From contig NZ_CP013265.1 of the NCBI RefSeq assembly GCF_001456115.1, positions 124,001-188,000 on the forward strand: a stretch of DNA of 64,000 nucleotides, given 5' to 3'. Each line of letters starts with the position of its first letter. Position 1 is the stretch's first letter. This stretch comes from Sphingobium baderi (GTDB lineage Bacteria; Pseudomonadota; Alphaproteobacteria; Sphingomonadales; Sphingomonadaceae). Under the pieces are notes generated by a model. That model was given only the letters and a program-made list of their open reading frames with translations, made no database searches and was not told the origin of the DNA. A program made the translations under genes and the position numbers. Positions 25,990 to 34,761 of this stretch are shown here, piece after piece.

Positions 25990-26249
25990 CGCGACTCTCC
26001 TTCGATGCGGCCGTTGGGATTGGCCGGTAAGCCGGCGGGTGCCTGACCGGGCTCATGGCCATGCTGATGCCCACCATGGCCGCGGTGCATGAACAGGTGC
26101 ATGAGCGGGCAGGCGAGCAGGATGAGATAGGGCAGCACACCCAGGAAGTGCGCGGTATGCTCGGTGAGGAGGAAGAAGCTAGCGACGAGCAGGAAGCCGA
26201 TCAGAACGATCTTGCCGCGCTTGCGCATGCGATGGTCATGTTCGCCCAT
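25986..26249 (-). CDS. DUF2933-type small membrane protein
   Basis: The 87-residue product from the ATG at 26249 has two hydrophobic helices (KIVLIGFLLVASFFLLTEH and GVLPYLILLACPLMHLFMH) followed by a His/Gly-rich tail (HRGHGGHQHGH). The LACPLMHLFMHRGHGGH pattern is typical of DUF2933. These proteins are common next to copper, silver and heavy-metal genes. The His-rich end could bind metal (inference). It is cotranscribed with the methyltransferase-like gene. The long open frame above 26249 is not credible. Confidence 0.8.
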   Translation of the reverse strand: MGEHDHRMRKRGKIVLIGFLLVASFFLLTEHTAHFLGVLPYLILLACPLMHLFMHRGHGGHQHGHEPGQAPAGLPANPNGRIEGESR

Positions 26250-26305
26250 ATGCCGTCCTCTTCTGGTCAACGTCCGGGCAGCATAGGCTCGAGTCCAAGG
26301 AGCAA

Positions 26306-26316
26306 GGTATAAGTAG
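26306..26316 (-). promoter_or_regulatory. CTACTTATACC element upstream of DUF2933 gene
   Basis: On the minus strand this reads CTACTTATACC, about 57-67 bp before the DUF2933 start. It resembles elements before the aldehyde dehydrogenase, two Met-rich genes and the SDR gene (core TTAC[GT]TATA). It is the weakest copy of the group. Confidence 0.35.
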
Positions 26317-26501
26317 AGACCGAAGTCCCCCGGGCATCGCGCAGGCATGGGTAAGGCGATCGATGGGATCGGCCATCGGCGTTCGGGCGACGCAGCTGTC
26401 GGGGAGCAGCAGTCGTGCTGCGGATTTTGCGTATAGGCGTGCGGCGTCCGCGAACCAATGCTGCGCTCACGAACATAATCGTGAGAGGCAGGCCCGCGTC
26501 C

Positions 26502-27950
26502 ATGCAAAAGAGAAAGAAACGGCACCATTCCCGCGTGACCATCTTCGAGCGTGAAGCAAGGATCGATCTGGCCAAGCGCCCGGCCGATGGTCTCGGCGTT
26601 GCCTTTCTCGGCGCATCGGGAACGGTCACAGGGTCGCGTTATCTGGTGGACGATGGTGAAACTCAGATCGTGGTCGATTCCGGCCTGTTTCAGGGACCCA
26701 GGGATCTGCGCCGCCTTAATTGGGCATCGATCCCACCCGAAGTCGCGGATGTCGGCCAGGTGCTGCTGACCCACGCCCATCTCGATCACTCGGGCGCACT
26801 ACCGCGCATGGCGCGCCTGGGCTGGGACGGGACCGTCCTTGCCACGCGGGCGACCGCGGCCCTGTGCGAGCTCCTTCTTCCCGACAGCGGCCATCTGCAG
26901 GAAAAGGATGCGGAGTTCGCCAACCAGCACGGCTTCTCCAGGCACCAGCCGGCGCTGCCCCTCTACACCCAGGCCGACGCGCGTCTGGCATTGCAGCTCT
27001 TCCGCCCGATCGAGTTCGGAGCGTGGCATGCAGTCACGGACGGCATCAGGGTGCGCTACCATCGCGCCGGCCACATCCTCGGCGCGGCGTCGATCGAGAT
27101 CGACTGGAAGGGGCGGACAATCCTCTTCTCAGGCGACATCGGCCGTTACGGCGATGCGGTGATGAAGGATCCCGAGCCGCCCGCGCGCGCCGACTATGTC
27201 CTAGTGGAATCGACCTATGGCGATCGGCGCCACGAGCAGGTCGATCCGACAAAGACGCTTGGAGATCATGTCGAACGATGCGTCGAGAGAGGCGGGACGG
27301 TGGTGATTCCGGCCTTCGCCGTGGGACGGGTTCAGTCGCTTCTCTATCATTTCTCGCGTCTGCGCGCGCAGGGACGCCTCCGCGACATCCCGATCTTCCT
27401 CGACAGCCCGATGGCGATCAACGCGAGCGGGCTGATGTGCGATTTCATGGACGAGCATCGCCTGGCCCGCGCCGAGTGCGAAGCGGCGTGCAGCGTCGCG
27501 CACTATGTGCGCGAAGTGGAGGAATCCAAGGAACTCACCGCCAACCCCGCTCCCAAGGTCATCATCTCGGCCAGTGGAATGGCAACGGGCGGCCGCGTGC
27601 TCCACCATCTCAAGCGCTTCGCGCCGGATGGGAAGAACCTCATCCTCTTCTCAGGCTTCCAGGCGGCGGGCACCCGCGGCGCCGCCATGATCGGGGGCGC
27701 CCGGACGATCAAGATCCACGGCGAGTATATCCCGGTCGAAGCCGATGTCGCCAACCTGACGATGCTTTCGGCGCATGCCGACAGCGACGAGCTCATGCGC
27801 TGGCTCGGGTCGCTGCAAGAGCCCCCGCGCCATGTCTATGTCACGCATGGCGAGCCGACCGGCGCCCAGGTCCTGGCGAAGCGTGTCTCGGAGGATCTGG
27901 GCTGGGCATGCAGCGTACCGGCGCTGGGTAGCTGGGGCATGCTCGCGTGA
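26502..27950 (+). CDS. MBL-fold/beta-CASP RNase-like metallohydrolase
   Basis: From the ATG at 26502 the product is 482 residues. It has the metallo-beta-lactamase metal motif HAHLDHSGALP, further motifs HRAGHILGAASIEI, LFSGDIGRYG and VESTYGDRRH, the beta-CASP domain, and the RNA-specificity C terminus with VIISASGMATGGRVLHHLK and LSAHADSDEL. This is the CPSF/YSH1-like exonuclease family that processes RNA. The gene overlaps the next one by 4 bp (GTGA), tying it to AMP phosphorylase and PRPP synthase. The upstream part of the frame (26415-26501) is probably not translated. Confidence 0.9.
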   Translation: MQKRKKRHHSRVTIFEREARIDLAKRPADGLGVAFLGASGTVTGSRYLVDDGETQIVVDSGLFQGPRDLRRLNWASIPPEVADVGQVLLTHAHLDHSGALPRMARLGWDGTVLATRATAALCELLLPDSGHLQEKDAEFANQHGFSRHQPALPLYTQADARLALQLFRPIEFGAWHAVTDGIRVRYHRAGHILGAASIEIDWKGRTILFSGDIGRYGDAVMKDPEPPARADYVLVESTYGDRRHEQVDPTKTLGDHVERCVERGGTVVIPAFAVGRVQSLLYHFSRLRAQGRLRDIPIFLDSPMAINASGLMCDFMDEHRLARAECEAACSVAHYVREVEESKELTANPAPKVIISASGMATGGRVLHHLKRFAPDGKNLILFSGFQAAGTRGAAMIGGARTIKIHGEYIPVEADVANLTMLSAHADSDELMRWLGSLQEPPRHVYVTHGEPTGAQVLAKRVSEDLGWACSVPALGSWGMLA

Positions 27951-29485
27951 AGCCCGGGATCATCGAGGACGCCGAAGTAGAGCCTGTCGCGACGACGCTG
28001 CGGGCACACCGCCTCGGCCTGTCGGCTGCCGGAGGTGATCTGATCGCGGTCATGCGCCAAGACTGTCCCGTCTGCCGCTCGGAAGGTCTCGCGTCGCGCG
28101 CGCAGGTCGCGCTGCACGCCGGCGGGCGGGAAATCGTCGTCTCGCTGCTGCACAGTTCCGCGGAGGCTCCAGCGCCCGGCGAGATCGGCCTGTCCGAATC
28201 CGCATGGCGGCGGCTCGGCGTCAGCGAGGGCGATCCGGTCGAGATCGCGCACGCCCAGCCTCTCGCCTCGCTCGCCGAAGTGCGTCGGCGCATCTATGGC
28301 AATCGTCTCAGTGAAGGGGCTTTTTCAGCGATCATGACCGACATCGCCGAGCGACGCTATAGCGATGTCCATCTCTCGGCGTTCATCACGGCATGCTCAG
28401 CGGTCCCGCTCGATACGGACGAAACGATCAGCCTGACCAGGGCGATGGTCGATGTCGGCGAGCGATTGCAGTGGTCCGGAGCGGTCATCGTCGACAAGCA
28501 TAGCGTCGGTGGATTGCCGGGCAATCGCACCACGCCGATCATCGTCTCGATCATGGCCGCGGAGGGCCTGATCATGCCCAAGACATCGTCGCGGGCGATC
28601 ACCTCGCCGGCCGGCACGGCGGACACGATGGAGGTGCTTGCACCTGTCGACCTCGACGTTTCCGCCATCCGCAAGGTGGTCGAGCGCGAAGGCGGCTGCA
28701 TCGCCTGGGGCGGCGCCGTCAATCTCAGCCCGGCCGACGATGTGATCATCGGCGTTGAACGAGTGCTCGATATCGATGCCGTAGGGCAGATGGTCGCCTC
28801 GGTGCTGTCCAAGAAAATCGCGGCCGGTGCGACCCATCTGGTCATCGATATCCCGGTCGGGCCGACCGCCAAGGTACGCGGAACCGATGCCGCCGATACG
28901 CTCGAGCGCGCGCTGAGCTCGGTCGCCCAAGCCTTCGGGCTTCGCACGCGCGTGATGCGCGGCCCCGGCGCGGAGCCGATCGGACGGGGCATCGGCCCGG
29001 CGCTCGAGGCGCAGGATATCCTTGCCGTCCTCCAGGGGCAGCCGGGCGCCGAGGATCTCGCCCACCGGGCCTGCGAGCTGGCGGGAGGACTGCTTGAGCT
29101 CGCTGACGCGGCCCCGGCCGGCGAAGGCTATGCGCGTGCGCGGGCGTGTCTCGAAAGCGGCGGGGCCTGGGCCAAGTTCCAACGTATCTGCGAAGCGCAG
29201 GGCGGCATGCGGGCTCCACCGGTCGCCCGGTTTCAGCAGGATATGATCGCTCCCTATAGCGGCCGCCTGGTGAGTATCGACAATCGCAAGCTCGCGACGG
29301 TCGCGAAGCTCGCCGGCGCGCCGGTGGCCAAGGCCGCTGGCGTCGCACTGCAGTGTCGGCTGAACCAGATGGTGGATGCCGGGGCTCCCTTGTGTAGCAT
29401 TCATGCCGAGAGCCCGGGCGAGCTCGACTATGCGGCGGCCTATGCCGTGAGCGACGGGCCGATCTTCGGGATTGAAGCGCTATGA
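27947..29485 (+). CDS. AMP/NMP phosphorylase (TK0353-type, DeoA superfamily)
   Basis: The 512-residue protein begins at a GTG overlapping the previous stop. An N-terminal extension of about 90 residues precedes the thymidine phosphorylase core, as in archaeal AMP phosphorylases, whereas true DeoA proteins are about 440 residues. Core motifs are VDKHSVGGLPGNRTTPIIVS, MPKTSSRAITSPAGTADTME, VINPADD-like VNLSPADDVIIG and SKKIAAGATHLVIDIPVG. AMP phosphorylase turns AMP and phosphate into adenine and ribose-1,5-bisphosphate. No isomerase or RuBisCO gene is nearby, so the fate of the product is open. It is coupled to the PRPP synthase gene by ATGA. Confidence 0.88.
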   Translation: MKPGIIEDAEVEPVATTLRAHRLGLSAAGGDLIAVMRQDCPVCRSEGLASRAQVALHAGGREIVVSLLHSSAEAPAPGEIGLSESAWRRLGVSEGDPVEIAHAQPLASLAEVRRRIYGNRLSEGAFSAIMTDIAERRYSDVHLSAFITACSAVPLDTDETISLTRAMVDVGERLQWSGAVIVDKHSVGGLPGNRTTPIIVSIMAAEGLIMPKTSSRAITSPAGTADTMEVLAPVDLDVSAIRKVVEREGGCIAWGGAVNLSPADDVIIGVERVLDIDAVGQMVASVLSKKIAAGATHLVIDIPVGPTAKVRGTDAADTLERALSSVAQAFGLRTRVMRGPGAEPIGRGIGPALEAQDILAVLQGQPGAEDLAHRACELAGGLLELADAAPAGEGYARARACLESGGAWAKFQRICEAQGGMRAPPVARFQQDMIAPYSGRLVSIDNRKLATVAKLAGAPVAKAAGVALQCRLNQMVDAGAPLCSIHAESPGELDYAAAYAVSDGPIFGIEAL

Positions 29486-30390
29486 ACCGTCCCGTCCTGT
29501 TCGCGCTGCCTGGCAGCGAGGCCCTGGCACAGCCGCTATCCGCCGCGCTCGATGCAGAGGTCGGCACGATCGAGCATCGTCAGTTTCCTGACGGGGAAAC
29601 CTATCTCAGGGTCGGAAACGACGTCAGCGACCGCGAGGTCATCCTGCTGTCCAGTCTCGATCATCCGGACGCCAAGCTGTTGCCGCTGCTGTTCGCAGCC
29701 GACACCGCGCGCGATCTTGGCGCTCGCAGGATCGGGCTCGTCGCCCCTTACCTCGCTTACATGCGCCAGGACATACGCTTCCATGCCGGCGAGGCGGTGA
29801 CGTCGCGAACCTTTGCTGCGATCCTGTCTCGCCATCTCGACTGGCTGGTGGCGGTCGATCCGCATCTCCATCGCTACCATGAATTGTCGGAAATCTACCG
29901 CATCCCAACCCAGGTTGTTCATGCCGCGCCGTTTTTGGCCTCGTGGATCAAGCGCAATGTCGCTCGCCCGCTGATCATCGGTCCGGACCTGGAAAGCGAA
30001 CAGTGGGTCTCGCAGGTGGCGGCCGATGCCGATGCTCCGTTTCTCGTGTGCGAGAAAATCCGATCCGGCGACCGTCACGTCACCATCTCGATTCCGAATG
30101 CCCCAGCGTTTCTCGATCGCCAGCCGGTGCTGGTCGACGATATCGCCTCATCCGGTCGGACCCTCACCGAGGCGGCGCGCCAACTGGTCGGCATGGGGTT
30201 CGCGCGACCGGATTGCGTGGTCGTGCATCCGCTTTTTGCCGGCGATGCAGCGCAGGTTCTGGGTGGGCTTGTCGAAAGGATCGTCAGCACGAACGCGGTT
30301 GCACATGCGTCGAATGATATAGACGTCATGCCAGCGATCGCGGAGGCCGTTCGCCACCGGATTGAATGGCGTGCTGCGCGTCAGTTCTAA
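29482..30390 (+). CDS. prs: Ribose-phosphate pyrophosphokinase (PRPP synthase) homologue
   Basis: The 302-residue protein has two phosphoribosyltransferase-type domains. Visible motifs are HRQFPDGETYLRV, the flexible-loop region VAPYLAYMRQDIRFHAGEAV and the PRPP loop VLVDDIASSGRTLTEA. PRPP synthase makes PRPP from ribose-5-phosphate and ATP. It is somewhat short against housekeeping Prs (about 310-315) and sits in an operon with AMP phosphorylase and an RNase-like protein, which suggests nucleotide recycling under stress rather than the housekeeping copy. Confidence 0.88.
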   Translation: MNRPVLFALPGSEALAQPLSAALDAEVGTIEHRQFPDGETYLRVGNDVSDREVILLSSLDHPDAKLLPLLFAADTARDLGARRIGLVAPYLAYMRQDIRFHAGEAVTSRTFAAILSRHLDWLVAVDPHLHRYHELSEIYRIPTQVVHAAPFLASWIKRNVARPLIIGPDLESEQWVSQVAADADAPFLVCEKIRSGDRHVTISIPNAPAFLDRQPVLVDDIASSGRTLTEAARQLVGMGFARPDCVVVHPLFAGDAAQVLGGLVERIVSTNAVAHASNDIDVMPAIAEAVRHRIEWRAARQF

Positions 30391-30952
30391 GACGGAAATG
30401 AACGCCCGGCAAACGCTGTGCGCGTCCTCATCCATTGACCCTAAACGAGTCCGAACCAATCTCCTGAGATCTCCCTTTCGGAGAAAATCGCGGCAGGGAA
30501 GGAGGATATGTCGTGTCGCACACACGCTCGTTCATCGATCCCCTCGACGTTGCTGGGCACCTGAAGCTTGAGCCCGAAGTAAAGCGCGCCACCCTGCTAT
30601 CCTGGGCGTCCGATCGCGCAGCCGTCAAGGGCCAACCCGCCCCCCTCGCCCGCCGGGCGCCAGTAACCCGCTGCCGGTCGACGATGTGATGGAAGCGTAG
30701 CGATGGCTCGATCGCGCCGAGGGCGGCGCGGGCAACTCGCATGCATCGTCCGGAGCAGAGACCCGGCAATGAGCCGCAGCGACCGCGGCATTGGTGTGAG
30801 CGGAGTAGCCGAACCCTCACAGTTTCGCTGTCCTTCGCCGTTTTGCCTCGCCAAATTTTTACTCTTGACCTGGGACCATAGTCCAACGTGCAGAGAAGTA
30901 TCCCTTGAAGCGCTGCCCTCGCGGCACTGCGTATTGATCGATCTCGGGGGCT
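30391..30952. other. 562-bp stretch without an intact gene
   Basis: Apart from the frameshifted small ORF at 30513-30772, no credible coding frame, RNA gene or strong hairpin is visible. The open frames here in other registers are Arg/Ser-rich and look like shadows. The 3' part must hold the promoter of the FixJ-like gene at 30953. Confidence 0.5.
30513..30772 (+). pseudogene. Frameshifted small protein gene (hypothetical)
   Basis: A GTG at 30513 with AAGGAGG about 8 bp upstream opens a frame SHTRSFIDPLDVAGHLKLEP, then EVKRATLLSWASDRAAVKGQ. This resembles a small conserved sphingomonad/rhizobial protein (LSWASDxxAVxxxPxLRR). Near 30650 the likely continuation moves into another frame (ASNPLPVDDVMEA), which then meets a TAG at 30698 and goes on as RWLDRAEGGAG to a TGA at 30770. 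One frameshift and one in-frame stop mark it as broken. The family resemblance is from memory. Confidence 0.45.
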
Positions 30953-31588
30953 ATGGGGAACAAGCGCGTCGTGCATATCGTCGATGACGAAGAGACAATA
31001 CGAAAAGCACTAAGTTTCACGTTGCGGACCGCAGGGTTTGCCGTAGAAGCCTACGCTTCGGGGCCGGAGTTTCTGTTGAGCGCAGAGGACGCCGAGAAAG
31101 GCTGCGTGGTTCTCGACATGCACATGCCCGACATGGACGGCCTGCAGGTTCAGGCGGAGCTGACGCGACGCGGTATCGACATGCCCGTCGTGGTGCTGAC
31201 GGGCAATGGCGATCCTACGCTCGCCGTACAGGCGATGAAGGCGGGCGCTGCCGACTTTCTCGCCAAACCGGTCGAGAAGGCCGCATTGCTCGGCGCGATC
31301 GACCGCGGCTTCAGCTGGCTTGAGAGTATAGCCCGTCGTGCCTCCGAACAGGCCGACGCTCTTTCGAAAGCCGCGAGACTGACGCAGCGCGAACGGGCCG
31401 TTCTGAGAGGAATTTCGCGAGGCTATCCAAATAGCCTTATCGCAGATGAACTCGGCGTCACGTCGCGCACGGTCGAGCTGCATCGGGCCAGTCTGATGAT
31501 CAAACTCAACGCGCAAAGCCTGCCCGACCTGTTGCGGATCGCTTTCGCCGTCGACCTGCACGAATCGACCGAAAACGGGCACCCCTAA
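30953..31588 (+). CDS. FixJ/NarL-family response regulator
   Basis: The 211-residue protein has a receiver domain with the acidic pocket DDE (11-13), phospho-acceptor Asp55 (VVLDMHMPDMDG), the switch Thr in VVLTGNGD and Lys in LAKPVEKAA, followed by a LuxR-type HTH (LTQRERAVLRGISRGYPNSL then IADELGVTSRTVELHRAS). The D(M/V)xMPxMDGLQVQ signature places it with FixJ. It is a paralogue of the FixJ at 42845. No kinase is adjacent, so the FixL at 41290 may serve both. Confidence 0.92.
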   Translation: MGNKRVVHIVDDEETIRKALSFTLRTAGFAVEAYASGPEFLLSAEDAEKGCVVLDMHMPDMDGLQVQAELTRRGIDMPVVVLTGNGDPTLAVQAMKAGAADFLAKPVEKAALLGAIDRGFSWLESIARRASEQADALSKAARLTQRERAVLRGISRGYPNSLIADELGVTSRTVELHRASLMIKLNAQSLPDLLRIAFAVDLHESTENGHP

Positions 31589-31614
31589 AATTCTCGGCCG
31601 TGCGATGCCGGATG

Positions 31615-32013
31615 CTATGCGGATCGGGCCGCGGCCAGTTCGGCGATGATCGGACAATCCGGCCGCTCGTCGCCTTGGCAGCGCTCGGCCAGGTCGATTA
31701 GCGTGTCGCGCAGCGCCGTCAACGCCTCGGCTTTGCGCTGAAACTCATCGGCGCGGGCAAGGGCAAGCCGCTTCACCTCCGCGCTGGCACGGCCGGTATC
31801 GGCCCAAAGGCTGAGCAACGTGCGGATCTCCTCGATCGGGAAGCCGAGATCGCGGGCATTGGCGATAAACCGGAGGCGATGGAGGTCGCGCTCGCCATAG
31901 TCACGATAGCCAGCACCCCGACGCGCCGGCGCCGGGATGAGGCCGATCTTTTCATAATGGCGGATCATCCGCTCAGAGACGCCGCTCTGCCGTGACGTCT
32001 CGCCGATGTTCAC
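31615..32013 (-). CDS. cueR: CueR/HmrR-type Cu(I)-responsive MerR regulator
   Basis: The 132-residue protein has a MerR winged HTH ([20 protein letters not shown], then [12 protein letters not shown]), a long dimerisation helix and the metal loop with Cys112 and Cys120 ([10 protein letters not shown]), the positions used by CueR for Cu(I), Ag(I) and Au(I). It is translationally coupled to the P-type ATPase gene (ATGA) and would regulate the promoter at 34393-34423. Confidence 0.93.
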   Translation of the reverse strand: MNIGETSRQSGVSERMIRHYEKIGLIPAPARRGAGYRDYGERDLHRLRFIANARDLGFPIEEIRTLLSLWADTGRASAEVKRLALARADEFQRKAEALTALRDTLIDLAERCQGDERPDCPIIAELAAARSA

Positions 32014-34367
32014 AGTGCTTTCCGGTTGAGGCGCAGCGCGTTGGTGACCACGCTCACCGAAGAGAGCGCCATCGCCGCCGCCGCGATAATGGGCGAGAGC
32101 AGAATACCGAACAGCGGATAGAGCGCACCCGCCGCTACGGGCACGCCCGCGACATTGTAGATGAAGGCGAAGACGAGATTCTGGCGGATGTTCGACATGG
32201 TCGCTTGGCTGAGCCGCCGCGCCCGGACGATGCCAGTCAGGTCGCCCTTGAGCAGCGTGACGCCAGCGCTCTCGATCGCGACGTCGGTGCCGGAACCCAT
32301 GGCGATGCCGACGTCGGCGGCGGCCAACGCGGGGGCGTCGTTGACACCGTCGCCGGCCATGGCGACCACCCGCCCCTCGCGCTTGAACTTGGCGACCACG
32401 GCGCTCTTCTGATCGGGCAGCACCTCGGCCTCCACCTCGTCGATGCCCAGACGCCGGGCGACCGCTTCCGCCGTCGTGCGGTTGTCGCCTGTCAGCATGA
32501 CCACGCGAATGCCCTCCGCCTTGAGCGTGGCGAGCGCTTCTGGTGTCGTGGCCTTCACCGGATCGGCGATCGCGAAGGCGCCGCCGACTGTGCCGTCGAC
32601 CCCGATGAAGATCGCGGTGGCGCCATCCCGGCGCAGCGCGTCGGCCTGGTCGGCGAGCGCCTCGGTGGCGACGCCCTCGTCGGCGAGGAACCGCGCATTG
32701 CCGAGGACGATGCGCCGCCCTTCGACCGTACCGAGCGCGCCGCGCCCGGTCGGCGAGTCGAAGTCGGTGACGTCGCTCGTGGCGATGGCGCGATCCTTCG
32801 CAGCCTCGACGATCGCCAGCGCGAGCGGATGTTCGGAAGCCCGTTCGACCGAGGCGGCAAGCCGCAGCAACTCGGCTTCGTCGAAGCCGGGCGCCGGCAC
32901 GACCTGGGTGACGGCAGGGCGGCCTTCGGTCAGCGTGCCTGTCTTGTCGACGACGAGCGTGTCGACCTTCTCCATATGCTCGAGCGCTTCGGCATTCTTG
33001 ATAAGGACGCCGAGTCCGGCGCCGCGGCCGACGCCCACCATGATCGACATCGGCGTGGCGAGACCCAGTGCACAGGGACAGGCGATGATCAGCACGGCGA
33101 CCGCCGCCACCAGCCCATAGGCGAAGCGCGGCTCGGGGCCCCAGATACCCCAGGCGATAAACGCGACCACCGCAACCGCGATGACCACGGGCACAAACCA
33201 GCCCGACACCTGATCGGCCATGCGCTGGATCGGCGCGCGCGAGCGCTGCGCCTCAGCGACCATCTGGACGATGCGTGCGAGCATGGTATCGCGGCCGACC
33301 TTGTCGGCGACGATCACCAGCGCACCGGTCTGGTTGAGCGTGCCGCCGATCACTGTGTCGGCCTTTGCCTTGGTGACGGGCATGGATTCGCCGGTGACCA
33401 TCGACTCGTCGAGCGAGGAGCGGCCGTCCTCGACTACGCCGTCGACCGGCACCTTCTCGCCCGGCCGCACCCGCAGGCGGTCGCCCACCGCAACCAGATC
33501 AAGGCTGATTTCCTCTTCGTTCCCATCAGAACCGATCCGGCGCGCGGTCTTTGGTGCAAGGTTGAGCAGCGCCTTGATCGCGCCCGAGGTGCGTTCCCGC
33601 GCGCGCAGTTCGAGCATCTGGCCGAGCAGCACGAGGACGGTGATCACCGCGGCCGCCTCGAAATAGACGGCAACCATGCCGTCCTCGCCGCGGAAGGCCG
33701 GCGGGAACAGCTGAGGCGCGAGCGTCGCGATGACGCTGTAGATCCAGGCGACCCCGGTCCCCATCGCGATCAGGGTGAACATGTTGAAGTTGCGGGTCTT
33801 GAGCGAGGCCCAGCCACGCTCGAAGAACGGCCAGCCCGCCCACAGCACGACGGGTGTCGCCAGCACGAACTGGATCCATACCGAGATAGACATCGGCACG
33901 AGGCGATGGATCGCGGGAAAGACATGCGCGCCCATCTCGAGGATCAGCACCGGGAGAGCCAGCACGAGGCCGACCCAGAAGCGCCGCGTGAAATCGACTA
34001 GCTCGTGGCTGGGGCCGCTGTCGGCGGTCACGGTCGCGGGTTCGAGCGCCATGCCGCAGATCGGACAGGACCCGGGATGGTCCTGGCGGATCTCGGGATG
34101 CATCGGGCAGGTCCAGATCGTGCCTTCGGGCGCCGCGACCGGCGGCGTCGGCGGGCCGAGATAGCGCTCGGGATCGGCGATGAATTTGGTCCGGCAGCCC
34201 GCGCTGCAGAAATGATAGCTTTCACCGCTATGCTCGGCGTGATGCGCCGTGGTCGCCGGATCGACGGTCATGCCACAGACCGGGTCCTTGATGCCGGTCG
34301 CCGCTTTCGCGCCGCCGTGGCCGCCGCAGCAACCGCCGCCATGCGCCGCTCCATGTGTCTCGTTCAT
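32010..34367 (-). CDS. copA: Cu(I)-exporting P1B-type ATPase with YHS and heavy-metal-binding N-terminal domains
   Basis: From the ATG at 34367 (RBS AAGGAGC) the product is 785 residues. The N terminus is Gly/His/Cys-rich, then a YHS-like domain ([12 protein letters not shown] ... [12 protein letters not shown]) and a heavy-metal-binding domain ([20 protein letters not shown]) in place of the usual HMA domain. The ATPase core has the metal-site [10 protein letters not shown], phosphorylation DKTGTLTEG and hinge [10 protein letters not shown]. It pumps Cu(I) or Ag(I) out of the cytoplasm. The upstream open frame to 34583 includes the promoter and is not coding for this protein. It is cotranscribed with cueR. 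Confidence 0.94.
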   Translation of the reverse strand: MNETHGAAHGGGCCGGHGGAKAATGIKDPVCGMTVDPATTAHHAEHSGESYHFCSAGCRTKFIADPERYLGPPTPPVAAPEGTIWTCPMHPEIRQDHPGSCPICGMALEPATVTADSGPSHELVDFTRRFWVGLVLALPVLILEMGAHVFPAIHRLVPMSISVWIQFVLATPVVLWAGWPFFERGWASLKTRNFNMFTLIAMGTGVAWIYSVIATLAPQLFPPAFRGEDGMVAVYFEAAAVITVLVLLGQMLELRARERTSGAIKALLNLAPKTARRIGSDGNEEEISLDLVAVGDRLRVRPGEKVPVDGVVEDGRSSLDESMVTGESMPVTKAKADTVIGGTLNQTGALVIVADKVGRDTMLARIVQMVAEAQRSRAPIQRMADQVSGWFVPVVIAVAVVAFIAWGIWGPEPRFAYGLVAAVAVLIIACPCALGLATPMSIMVGVGRGAGLGVLIKNAEALEHMEKVDTLVVDKTGTLTEGRPAVTQVVPAPGFDEAELLRLAASVERASEHPLALAIVEAAKDRAIATSDVTDFDSPTGRGALGTVEGRRIVLGNARFLADEGVATEALADQADALRRDGATAIFIGVDGTVGGAFAIADPVKATTPEALATLKAEGIRVVMLTGDNRTTAEAVARRLGIDEVEAEVLPDQKSAVVAKFKREGRVVAMAGDGVNDAPALAAADVGIAMGSGTDVAIESAGVTLLKGDLTGIVRARRLSQATMSNIRQNLVFAFIYNVAGVPVAAGALYPLFGILLSPIIAAAAMALSSVSVVTNALRLNRKAL

Positions 34368-34392
34368 CGCCTTGCTCCTTTCGACGCCTGAC

Positions 34393-34423
34393 GATCTAGG
34401 GTCTGACACCGTGTCAGGGTCAA
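34393..34423 (-). promoter_or_regulatory. CueR-type promoter with 19-bp spacer and operator
   Basis: On the minus strand a -35 TTGACC (34418-34423) and a -10 TAGATC (34393-34398) are separated by 19 bp, the stretched spacing of MerR-family promoters. The spacer contains the palindrome CTGACAC-C-GTGTCAG (34403-34417). It lies 26 bp before the copper ATPase ATG and its cognate regulator gene is cotranscribed. Confidence 0.85.
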
Positions 34424-34434
34424 TACGTAATCGC

Positions 34435-34725
34435 CTAAGCGGCCAAATCGGCGTACCCGGTCGCTCGGCCGGGATCAGGCCGGGGAGCACGCCGTCGGCA
34501 TTGGGCTGGGTATCGTCGATGCCATCGAGCCGCTGCACGGTCAGGCGGAAGGCGAGCCGCATGAGACCCGTGCTGGCGGCCATAATCGGCGATTACCAGG
34601 CGCCAATCCGGGCGCAGCATGGCAAGCATGGCGGCACGCCACCGCTTCTCCCGCGCCCACAGGCGGATCGCGCGATCATAGTCTTTCGTCGATCCAGTCC
34701 CGCGCGGCGGGGTGTAGGATTGCAT
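34435..34725 (-). pseudogene. Remnant of a small hypothetical protein, probably frameshifted
   Basis: The minus frame starting MQSYTPPRGTGSTKDYDRAI continues as a plausible helical protein ([30 protein letters not shown]) to about 34570. It then turns Arg/Pro-rich, while the neighbouring frame reads [20 protein letters not shown], which looks like the true continuation. A single frameshift near 34575 would join them. No family is recognised. It lies between copD and the copper ATPase promoter. Confidence 0.35.
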
Positions 34726-34761
34726 TGGCTTCTCCCAACGCGAGGCGTTCGAAACGATAAA

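Noticed and set aside
30703..30987. Plus-strand ORF overlapping the fixJ start
   Set aside because: Arg/Ser-rich composition and out of frame with the small pseudogene and with FixJ.
32010..34001. 669-codon plus-strand frame opposite the copper ATPase
   Set aside because: Asp/His/Arg-rich low-complexity translation is the mirror of the ATPase gene and has no family resemblance.
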